Of a stretch of 36,061 bases of DNA, positions 1 through 7,250 are shown piece by piece. The stretch's first letter is position 1, and every line of letters starts with the position of its first letter. Location: contig JAFBAP010000069.1 in assembly GCA_019247695.1 (NCBI GenBank), forward strand, positions 1 to 36,061, given 5' to 3'. Both the position numbers and the translations under genes were made by a program. The stretch comes from Verrucomicrobiota bacterium. Lineage in GTDB: Bacteria > Verrucomicrobiota > Verrucomicrobiia > Chthoniobacterales > JAFAMB01. A model generated the notes under the pieces. The model was not told where the DNA came from. It made no database searches and was given only the letters and a program-made list of their open reading frames with translations.

Positions 1-113
1 CGAATCGTGACGGCGTCGTCGCAGGCCTCGCGGATTGCTTGCTCGAACTTATCGGGCGCCATGAAATTGTCGCCGATAACCGCGACTTCCATGACTCTGG
101 TTTCAGGCGCCAT
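1..113 (-). CDS. D-2-hydroxyacid dehydrogenase, N-terminal part, cut by window edge
   Basis: Only the first 37 codons are present; the gene runs off the left edge. The N-terminus has a short beta strand followed by Gly-Asp (VAVIGDNFM at residues 10-18), as in phosphoglycerate-dehydrogenase-like D-2-hydroxyacid dehydrogenases that sit beside sugar kinases and class II aldolases. The ATG at 113 has a GGGAGA ribosome-binding site about 8 nt upstream; a second in-frame ATG at 92 (residue 8) is an alternative start. The start overlaps the stop of the upstream kinase remnant (stop 103-105), which indicates translational coupling. The family assignment rests on a short stretch and on context. A C-terminal fragment of the same family lies at the right edge of the window. 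Confidence 0.55.
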   Translation of the reverse strand, partial: MAPETRVMEVAVIGDNFMAPDKFEQAIREACDDAVTI

Positions 114-252
114 TGATCGTCTCCCGAGCGGCCTGCATCCGGCGCCACACGCCCGGCAGGGCCGCGTACCCGTCCCGGTATACGGGGAATAAGGCCTCGT
201 AGGCGCGCGCCCGCGCCGGTTCGGGCCACTCCACGTCATCCTTATCCCAGGA
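103..252 (-). pseudogene. FGGY-family carbohydrate kinase, C-terminal remnant
   Basis: The last 49 codons of an open frame read like the C-terminal helix of FGGY pentulose/hexulose kinases: a proline-containing lead-in (VEWPEP), then a helix with the YEALFPVYRDGYAAL pattern. The frame ends in TGA at 103-105, overlapping the dehydrogenase start by 11 bp as expected inside an operon. Upstream of about 252 the frame stays open to 543 but the residues no longer resemble a kinase, and no FGGY ATP-binding motif is found in the next kilobase. The 5' part therefore seems lost by deletion or rearrangement. FGGY kinases phosphorylate sugars or polyols that a dehydrogenase and aldolase then process, which fits the neighbours. 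Confidence 0.5.
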
Positions 253-1193
253 CGTCTTCGGCTGCGATGCGCAGGGCGCGAACGCACGGCTTTCCGCCCC
301 GCTTACCTGGTTCAAGCGTGATAATCGAACGATAGTCCATGCGTAACGATCAAAGTAGCACCGGCATTCGATACGGGAAGGTCCCTGCGTTGCGCGACGC
401 ATTGCCCCGTTTGTATCCCCAGGATGTCGCGCGGAACCCGAAGCGAAGCCATACCGATCCTTGCGCACGCTGTACGAACATTGAGGGCGCCAGGCTCGGG
501 TGGCCAGTACCGGCTTCATGGTACAAGCGGTACACGGTCTCAATCAGGACGGCACGAGACGCCGTCTTGGGAAAACAGCTTTTATCCCCTTCGCCCCTTT
601 CTTCGCCACTTTTTTGGTTCGTTCGTGGTCCGTCGTGCGCCGTCCTGTGCCGATCACGCCCGACGTAAGGTCTTCCTTCAGAGCAGGTTGTCCGGCACAG
701 AAGGCCGCTTTGCAAAACAGGATGGAACACCGTCCGAAATGACTCTGGATCACTTTGTCATGGTTCGAATCCATGCGAAGCAGGTGGGTGACGGTGAGTG
801 TATTACGGAAGTTTTTACGCTCTACATAGGAACGCTGCCTTCGCCACCCCTCCGCGATTTTGTTATGCCCGCGATTGCAGAAACTTCGGGGGAACGGGCG
901 CTTCTGGACTCTGTCATGAACCAACCTGGCTTCCGGCGCCTTGGCAAATTCCCCTCGAGAAACCCCGGCCGGCGGCCGTTGTTCGGGCTACGACCGCAGG
1001 AATTAATTGCTACATATGCCGTGCACCTTGCACGATTCCCGAGGGAAAACCCCAAAGCGGCAACGAAACTTACACCGGTTTGCACGTTGGTTGAGCCGGT
1101 TCCCGTGGCGAAAGGATCGTTGATATCAGCCCGGCGCTTCCGTCCGAATGGCGGTTCACCCAGCGCCGTAGTCCACCGCCTCTCGCGTGCTTT
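253..1193. other. Gap without a recognisable gene
   Basis: About 940 bp between the kinase remnant and the FAD oxidase gene. Several long open frames cross it on both strands, the longest being plus 424-1197, but their residue composition is Arg/Pro/Ser-rich without any motif I recognise and they overlap each other. A perfect tRNA T-arm-like sequence lies at 759-775, with a possible anticodon arm just before it. It looks like decayed DNA beside a truncated operon. Confidence 0.5.
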
Positions 1194-2570
1194 CTAAGCC
1201 GGTCTGATATTCTGATTGATGCGGAAAAAATTATCCGGATCGTACTTTCGTTTGATTTCCGTCAGCCGAGCGTAGTTATCCCGATAGGTCGCTTGTACTC
1301 GGTCGAGTCCTTCATCCATCATGAAGTTCACGTAGGCGCCGCCCATCGTGTAGGGACGCATGGCTTCCCAATACCCCTTGGCCCACGCCGTTAGGGCTCC
1401 GGCCTTACCGGGATCCGGATCGATAGCGGCAATAACCATCGACCACGTCGCGTCTCGGAAGCTCCAGGCTGTCTCGTCCGGCCTCACGTGGTGCACCGCG
1501 CCGTCAACGGGATAGAGATGCATCAACGAGAGTTCGCTCGGCGCCTTGGCGTTCCACTCCAAATGCGTGTCGATGGCTTTGTCCGAAAGCTCTTTGACGA
1601 AATTGCCTCTCCAGTACCACTGCAGCCCCGACGGCAATAGCGGATCGAACAGGCTCTGCAGAGCCGGAAACGGCATGGGCCCCATCCAGTCAACGATCGG
1701 TGCCGGAAGCTCTCGGCGAATCGGCTTGACGGCTTCTTCGCCTTGCTCGGGGGGGCCGCTGTAGCAGGAGATCAACGCACAAATCTTCTTGCCCCAATGT
1801 TCTCTGGGAAACGGAGCCGTCGAGGGTACGGTCTTCAACCCCAGAAACGGGCATAGCTCCAAGGGCGCCTGAGGCAGAAACTCCCGGTACCACTGCATCA
1901 CGCGCCGAGCGTCTTTGATTTCCCAAAAGATTGGTCCGGCGTAAACCATGCTCACGGGATGCGCTCGAAACACGAAACTCGTCACGATGCCGAAATTCCC
2001 CCCGCCGCCGCGTAAGGCCCAGAAGAGATCCTCGTTGTGCGCCGCATCGACGGTGGTAAAGCTCCCGTCCGCCAGCACGATGTCCGCCTGGATCAGGCTA
2101 TCGATGGTCAGGCCGTACTTGCGGGTGAGGTAGCCGGTGCCACCGCCCAGGGTCAGACCCGCGATCCCGGTCGTCGAGACGATGCCGGCCGGTACCGCCA
2201 TGCCGAACGCGTGCGAGGCGTGATCGACGTCGCCCTGCATGCTGCCGGGTCCCACCCGCACGGTGCAGTTGATCGGATCGACCCGGGCCCCTTTCATGGA
2301 CGAAAGGTCGATGACGAGTCCGTCATCGCACACGGCCAGCCCGCCACCGTTATGGCCCCCGCCGCGAATGGAAACCGTGAGACCCTCCCTGCGGGCAAAT
2401 TTTACTGCTGCCATCACGTCCGCCACATCCGCACATCGAATAATGACGGCGGGACGACGATCGATCATGCCATTGTACACCTTACGAGCGGCGTCGTATT
2501 CGCCGCTGGCCGGGGGGATTACGCTCCCCCGAACGTTTTTGCTTAGCTCGCTGAGCACTTCTTGTTGCAT
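1194..2570 (-). CDS. FAD-linked oxidase, berberine bridge enzyme family
   Basis: The 458-residue protein has the full two-part architecture: an N-terminal PCMH-type FAD-binding domain (residues about 35-210) and a C-terminal BBE segment ending in YDPDNFF (443-449). The motif RGGGHN (69-74) carries the His (H73) that in this family binds the FAD 8-alpha carbon. The second attachment Cys of bicovalent members is not seen: the corresponding stretch reads AGIVSTTGIAGLTLGG. I therefore infer a monocovalent flavin. Such enzymes oxidise sugars, alkaloids or other alcohols and amines using O2; the substrate cannot be read from sequence. No signal peptide is apparent. The ATG at 2570 has a good GGAAGG site 5 nt upstream. 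It stands alone, with large gaps on both sides. Confidence 0.9.
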   Translation of the reverse strand: MQQEVLSELSKNVRGSVIPPASGEYDAARKVYNGMIDRRPAVIIRCADVADVMAAVKFARREGLTVSIRGGGHNGGGLAVCDDGLVIDLSSMKGARVDPINCTVRVGPGSMQGDVDHASHAFGMAVPAGIVSTTGIAGLTLGGGTGYLTRKYGLTIDSLIQADIVLADGSFTTVDAAHNEDLFWALRGGGGNFGIVTSFVFRAHPVSMVYAGPIFWEIKDARRVMQWYREFLPQAPLELCPFLGLKTVPSTAPFPREHWGKKICALISCYSGPPEQGEEAVKPIRRELPAPIVDWMGPMPFPALQSLFDPLLPSGLQWYWRGNFVKELSDKAIDTHLEWNAKAPSELSLMHLYPVDGAVHHVRPDETAWSFRDATWSMVIAAIDPDPGKAGALTAWAKGYWEAMRPYTMGGAYVNFMMDEGLDRVQATYRDNYARLTEIKRKYDPDNFFRINQNIRPA

Positions 2571-3054
2571 GTAGCCTTCCAGTTAGTTTTTGCGGAGTTA
2601 GAATAACCCAAGGTGCAAAACGCCCCGGCTCTGGAGTCAGACGGACCTTCAGGCGAAATGTCGGCGCCTCCACCCCTCCGCACGGCGAGGAAGGCCCTCT
2701 TCACGGCAGAGGAACAAAGACGACTAACCCTGTCCTAGAAATGCCTTTAATGGCACGGCATCGGCCGTAAAGGCAATAACACTAAAGGAGTAGATCGGCC
2801 GATCGGCCGTTGGCGGCACGCATGACGCGTGGGAGCCAACGGACGCTGCGGTTGCCCCCCACGAACGGACACGGTACGCGACGGCCCATTTCGTGCGCTC
2901 TCCCCTTGAGGGTGTCGTCCGGCGGCCCCTCCAAAGGACCATCGCAGAATCCGTTCTACACCGGTTTTGAGGTCGGTTGAGCGGCTCGTTGCGGGAGTGA
3001 GACGGCCGGAGCGGGTGGCCTTTGGCCTTGCTTGCTCCGGCCGAGCGAGCCGGT
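2571..3054. other. Gap upstream of the FAD oxidase gene
   Basis: No coding sequence is recognisable. The first bases hold the ribosome-binding site of the FAD oxidase gene, and its promoter is presumably here, although I see no convincing -35/-10 pair. The right part runs into repeat block R1 through a gccggttttagcccc sequence that also occurs, with small changes, near 21308 in block R5. Confidence 0.4.
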
Positions 3055-3205
3055 TTTAGCCCCAAAGGGCTGGCAGCACCCAGCCCACGGTTTACCCTGC
3101 CATTCAGTTAAGGGCCGGCGGGCCGGGCGTGGCCTTCGTCCCTCCGGGACGAAAGCGTCCCACCTCGCGCTTAACTAAATGGCAGTGGGGTTTACCCCGG
3201 GGGAT
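3055..3205. repeat. Intergenic repeat block R1 with nested palindromes
   Basis: Two nested inverted repeats are visible. The outer arms are 3099-3112 and 3170-3183 (13 of 14 bases complementary). The inner arms are the perfect 8-bp pair 3135-3142 and 3146-3153 (ttcgtccc/gggacgaa) with a 3-nt loop. The outer arm with flanking tttacccc and the inner arm recur in block R5 (around 20720-20790 and 21165-21225), and a degraded piece occurs in R3 near 9740-9775. It lies 3' of the TIR gene, whose stop is at 3309. Confidence 0.75.
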
Positions 3206-3308
3206 CAATATCCATACCCACACAGGAGCTGTGCAGTGTGTTCACGAAGTAACAGCAGCCGGCTTTTATCCGTTTTTTTCCTCGGGTCGTATTGGGGCTG
3301 TCTGGCTA

Positions 3309-4676
3309 TCAATGCCCTCTCCTGAGCAACTCTTGCAGACGGGGAAGACTAAGGTCGAGATAGGCCTGGTTACATTGGTCCAATTCGCCGAGGAGTAGCT
3401 CCGATTCCGGATACTCGCCCGTTCCCTTCTGATCTTCCTGCCATGTCTTGTTCTTGAGTCCCTGCCATAAAGACACCGCGCGATTGCGAATCTCCTCATA
3501 CTCATGCTGGGCCGGTCCTTCGAACAATCTTGGGGGAGGATCACCCGGTCTCATCCCGTGCGCCAAAGCCTCCTGCAAGATGGCGTCGAGAGCCTCGGTC
3601 ACTCGACCTCCAACGGGGTTGCGCCTCGCGATTGCGTCTCTGGGGTGTGCGCTCAGGACTTTGTCGCGATGCACCTCGGCCATGCGGCCAAGAAACGGAT
3701 CCAGGACCTCAAGGCGCGTGCGAACCGCCAGGCGTATCCCGACGGTGAGCCGTTGCACCAGGTTTGGGTTATCCGTCAGCGGCGAACCGAACGCAGATGC
3801 GAATATCACGCGCAGTCTGCATTTCGTCCCGCTGGAGTTCTTCACATAGCTGACCACGACGGGTCGCAAAATCCGTCCGCTTTCGTGCCGGAAATACGCG
3901 GCCTCCTGGAAAAGCAAGCGCCCTTTCGCCGCCTCGCGCAGCGACTCGAACAATTTCGCGATCCAGAACTCCACTCTGTCATCGCTCCATTCCGCGTCGC
4001 AAGCGAGTTCACGCAGGAACGGCAGGAGCTGTTTCCTTCTGGGCGGCGTCGCAAATCCCAGCTGCGTGGCGGAGTCAGGGTCGATCAAAACGCTGGCGCG
4101 CGAGAAATCGATTTCGGACAGAGCACGCTCATCGTTCCAATTCGGTTCGTCGCCCGGCCCGGGCCACGACGGTTCGATCCAGATAAATGGCTTTAGTACC
4201 TTCTCCTGCACCGGGCCCGTGTTGTTGACGAGCTTCTCGATTTTCTCGATGCTTGAGGAAATTTCGTCGGCAGTGGGTTGTTGGCATCCGTGAATCGAGC
4301 AGAGAGCGTTTCGGATCCACTGTTCGAGCTGGTCGGCTGTCGCCGTGATGGTCTGCAGGTATGCCAGTGGGCTCGGGGGCGCGACATCGGCTGGATGCAG
4401 GCAAAAAACCGGACGCCCCGGCTTGTCTTTCATCTTGGCGAAAGCCCCGGCCTCATAAAAGCACCACGACCAGTCCAGCTGGGGATCGCCGTACAAGAGG
4501 ATAAAACACTTGGCCTCGCGCAGGGCCAGGTCGATCTCCGCCCTCCAGTCCTCGCCCTTTTCGATGTCCTCCGCGAGAAAAACTTCGGCCCTTCCGAACA
4601 CGATGCTCAGCGCGCCAGCCAGGGCTCTCGCCGCGGACGCATGTTGGCTCTTGTGGCTGAGAAATACCGTCGTCAT
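3309..4676 (-). CDS. TIR-domain protein with unknown C-terminal domain
   Basis: Residues 1 to about 130 form a TIR domain. It opens with the strand-loop FLSHKS (5-10), has the EVFLAEDIEKGEDW segment, and carries the motif WCFYE at 71-75, whose Glu75 matches the catalytic Glu of NAD-cleaving TIR domains. The remaining roughly 320 residues are soluble, without membrane helices, and match no family I know; this part may sense a trigger. Bacterial TIR proteins often deplete NAD+ or make cyclic ADP-ribose signals in anti-phage defence, so abortive-infection defence is the likeliest role, by inference. I start at ATG 4676, which has GAGGTG about 7 nt upstream, rather than the in-frame ATG at 4751. 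No partner gene is adjacent; the gene is flanked by repeat blocks on both sides, which fits a horizontally acquired defence gene. Confidence 0.8.
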   Translation of the reverse strand: MTTVFLSHKSQHASAARALAGALSIVFGRAEVFLAEDIEKGEDWRAEIDLALREAKCFILLYGDPQLDWSWCFYEAGAFAKMKDKPGRPVFCLHPADVAPPSPLAYLQTITATADQLEQWIRNALCSIHGCQQPTADEISSSIEKIEKLVNNTGPVQEKVLKPFIWIEPSWPGPGDEPNWNDERALSEIDFSRASVLIDPDSATQLGFATPPRRKQLLPFLRELACDAEWSDDRVEFWIAKLFESLREAAKGRLLFQEAAYFRHESGRILRPVVVSYVKNSSGTKCRLRVIFASAFGSPLTDNPNLVQRLTVGIRLAVRTRLEVLDPFLGRMAEVHRDKVLSAHPRDAIARRNPVGGRVTEALDAILQEALAHGMRPGDPPPRLFEGPAQHEYEEIRNRAVSLWQGLKNKTWQEDQKGTGEYPESELLLGELDQCNQAYLDLSLPRLQELLRRGH

Positions 4677-4861
4677 GCTGCACCTCGATTTAACGCGTGA
4701 ATGCCCGATAACCTGCATAGATTGCCGCAAATCACAACGGGCCCGGGCCACTCCGCTCCCGATATACTTTCAATGCCCTGAAGAGCCGGGCAGTTCGGTT
4801 CGGATCGCCAAAAACATACACCTGACGAGATTTGCGCCAGAACGCATTTTTCGAGTCATAC

Positions 4862-5040
4862 CATTCAGACGGTTATCTCGGTAGAATGCCGGCTTCGGGG
4901 GATGTCGCCGCCGGAGGATGCTCCATAGCTGGCTGAATCGGTCTTAGGCCCAATGGGCCGGTTCATAGGCCCGTTGGGCCTAAATCGTTTATACGGTTTA
5001 ATAGGTGTAAATATGGCAGGGCGCCCGGGAAGGAAGACGG
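4862..5040. repeat. Intergenic repeat block R2
   Basis: It begins with the shared opening (cggtagaatgccggc, then ccggaggatgctcc) also seen in R3, R4 and R8 and, inverted, in R5. The centre holds two oppositely oriented versions of the ggcccaacgggcc-type palindrome. The right part (4968-5040) contains the cgtttatacggtttaatagg segment found again at about 35037 in R8 and, inverted, in R4, R5 and R7. The whole gap between the TIR gene and the next SDR gene (4677-5146) shows nothing else. Confidence 0.75.
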
Positions 5041-5146
5041 AATTTTAGCGCATGGCAAAACCGATTCTGGATGGGGCATAATGGACAAAGCCGGGATGAG
5101 ACGCCTCGGCGCAGGCTCCCCAACGGGGATCGCGGCAGTGGCATTA

Positions 5147-5872
5147 TTACCGGCCGGCGTGGACCCCTCCATCCACTCGGATGTTTTCGCCCGTCACGAA
5201 CGTGGCGCTTTGTAGGTAGAGCACCGCGTCGACGACATCCAAAACTTCACCCATCCGAGCCAGGGGATGTAGCTTCGCCAGGTCCGCATGATTGCGCCTG
5301 GCGTGCATCGGTGTGTTAACGACGGCAGGAGACACCGTGTTGAACCGGATGTTGTTCGCCGCGTATTCCAGCGCCAGCGCCTTACTCGCAGCCGGCATCG
5401 GCGATTTCGACAGCACGGCCAACAGTTCGACCGCGGCGCTGCTCGGTTGATCCACGGAAACCCCCGAGATGCTTCCCACGTGCCCGGAATTCTGCTTCTT
5501 CATCTGCGGAATCACCTGCTGCGTCATGTAGAAGAAGCTGGCGACGTTGGTATTCATCACCAGGTTGTAGTCTTCTTCGGTGTAGCCGGTGAACGCCTTC
5601 GGCATATAGATTCCAGCATTGTTGACCAGCAGGTCAATACGGCCGAAATGTTTGACGGCTGCGTCTACCACCATGATGGCGGTTACTTTCTTGCTGACGT
5701 CTCCATCCACGAGGACGAGCTCAGGCGAGGGCGTAACGTCCTTCGAGCTGCTGATCGTGCGGGAGGTGCCCACCACACGCCAGCCGCGTTCGAGCAGTGT
5801 CCGTGTGACGCCCCGGCCGATTCCGCTGGAAGCGCCGGTGACGATGGCGGCAGGTTGTTGGGTTGTATTCAT
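5147..5872 (-). CDS. SDR-family protein lacking the catalytic Tyr
   Basis: A 241-residue Rossmann-fold protein with the cofactor motif TGASSGIG (12-19), NNAG (84-87) and the C-terminal ITGE-like segment VTGENIRVDGG typical of classical short-chain dehydrogenases. The active site is unusual. Ser is present in the GSISG strand and the catalytic Lys is K164, but position 160, where YxxxK places the Tyr, is Pro (SPMPAASK). I recall an SDR subgroup with a similar Tyr-less TKGGLNAATK motif, so this is probably a natural subfamily rather than decay; the frame is intact. It may bind NAD(P) without classical dehydrogenase activity, or use another base. It starts at ATG 5872 with no strong ribosome-binding site. 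It lies 3' of the NmrA-like gene at a distance of 280 bp, same strand. Confidence 0.85.
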   Translation of the reverse strand: MNTTQQPAAIVTGASSGIGRGVTRTLLERGWRVVGTSRTISSSKDVTPSPELVLVDGDVSKKVTAIMVVDAAVKHFGRIDLLVNNAGIYMPKAFTGYTEEDYNLVMNTNVASFFYMTQQVIPQMKKQNSGHVGSISGVSVDQPSSAAVELLAVLSKSPMPAASKALALEYAANNIRFNTVSPAVVNTPMHARRNHADLAKLHPLARMGEVLDVVDAVLYLQSATFVTGENIRVDGGVHAGR

Positions 5873-6152
5873 CGAATGTCTTTCTGTTTGAGCTGCACGC
5901 CGTTTAGGGCGAAAGGCACGACGGCGTTTACAAAACGCGTCAACTCCCCGCCGCCAAGGATAGGGCCGACTTCAGTGAGGTATCGCCGCGCCGATTTGTC
6001 CTTGCCCGTTGTTGTTCTTCACGATTCCGGATTGCATGACGGGGGCCCGATAGCGGATGGACAAAAACCAACGCGAAGCCGGCCCGGATCAGAGTTCCTG
6101 AGCGGAATCGTTCATGCGTGATTCGGGTGAGTTCGTTATTCTGCGGTGCGGG

Positions 6153-6920
6153 TCATCCTCCATGCTCGTGCGTCGACAGGGAGTGGCTGAGCCAATCCTC
6201 GAAGCGCGTCGGACCGAGGCGCGGGTTGCCTCCAGGGACGAGGCTCTGATCGTTAACCTCCAGGCCGTAGTAGCGCGCATGGGCGTCCGTGATCACCTTG
6301 CGCGGGTCGCCGTTTGCGCTCAAGAAACGCGCGACGAATGCATCCATTCCGATCGGTTCGGGACCGGCCAGCTCGACCGTCGCGTTGAAGGGTTTAGCCA
6401 GGGCGACCTCCGCCAGAGCCGCCGCGACATCATCGGCCGCGATGGGCTGCATGAGCGCGGAGGGTAACCGGACCGTCGCCCCTTGGGTGGAGAATTGGGC
6501 GATGCCGTTCACGAACTCGAAGAACTGCGTGGCACGGACGATCGTGTAAGGAAGCCTCGAGGCTTTGATCAGGTTTTCCTGCGCCATTTTTGCACGGAAA
6601 TAACCGCTCGCCAGCAGGCGATCGGTGCCAACCACGGACAGGGCAACGTGGTGCCCCACGCCGGCCGCGCCTTCCGCCGCAAGCAGGTTTCGGCTTGAGG
6701 TCTCAAAGAAATTCAATACGGCCGCGTCGTCCCAAGAAGGCGAGTTCGCCACGTCAACGACCGCTTGAGCGCCGGCCAGCGCATCCGCCAATCCTTCACC
6801 CGTGACGGCGTTGATGCCGGAAGAAGGGGAGGCCGCGACGACCTCCTGACCCTTTTGCCGAAGGTTGCTCACAAGCCGTTTGCCGATGAGCCCGGTGCCG
6901 CCGATCACAACTATCTTCAT
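6153..6920 (-). CDS. NmrA-like NAD(P)-binding protein (atypical SDR)
   Basis: The 255-residue protein starts with a glycine-rich dinucleotide motif, MKIVVIGGTGLIG, characteristic of atypical SDRs of the NmrA / NAD(P)H-binding type. The middle holds the conserved segment LPYTIVRATQFFEF, which in this family lines the pocket next to the cofactor. The classical YxxxK pair is replaced by YFRAK in the segment SGYFRAKMAQE, which still preserves Tyr and Lys. Relatives are redox sensors or quinone/isoflavone-type reductases. I prefer ATG 6920 because the motif begins immediately; an upstream in-frame ATG at 7013 would add 31 low-complexity residues. It may be co-transcribed with the downstream SDR gene, though 280 bp separate them. 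Confidence 0.85.
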   Translation of the reverse strand: MKIVVIGGTGLIGKRLVSNLRQKGQEVVAASPSSGINAVTGEGLADALAGAQAVVDVANSPSWDDAAVLNFFETSSRNLLAAEGAAGVGHHVALSVVGTDRLLASGYFRAKMAQENLIKASRLPYTIVRATQFFEFVNGIAQFSTQGATVRLPSALMQPIAADDVAAALAEVALAKPFNATVELAGPEPIGMDAFVARFLSANGDPRKVITDAHARYYGLEVNDQSLVPGGNPRLGPTRFEDWLSHSLSTHEHGG

Positions 6921-7250
6921 GTGTGTATTCCTATTGCTGGCGCTGAAAGATTTGCTTGGTTGATTTAACCCGTTACAGAAGGGCGAAACCTCTGCAGGGG
7001 GCGTCCGTCCCACTTAGGGTAACGAGCGCCTTCTGCCGGCTGTCATCGAGCGATTCCCCAGGACAAGGCGACGCCCAGGACACCGACGTTAGGAGGGTGA
7101 AGGAGATCGGACGAAAAGGTGCGTACGAATCTAACAGGCAAGCCAAGCACAGACGATGGTCTAAAGCCAGGGAAAAGTAAGGGTTGATACCAAACGGCCG
7201 CCACTTCTGATCCACGGACGGGTCTGCGCACGAAGCGTTGCCCCGCCACT
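6921..7250. other. Gap without gene or recognisable repeat
   Basis: About 330 bp between the antiporter stop codon and the NmrA-like start. Short open frames on both strands show no family resemblance. I see no strong terminator hairpin and no member of the repeat family. Confidence 0.4.

Noticed and set aside
424-1197. 257-codon plus-strand open frame
   Set aside because: Arg/Pro/Ser-rich composition, no motif, overlaps several equally long frames on both strands, and no ribosome-binding site.
2037-2546. 169-codon plus-strand open frame
   Set aside because: Lies wholly antisense to the well-supported FAD oxidase gene; a by-product of high-GC codon use.
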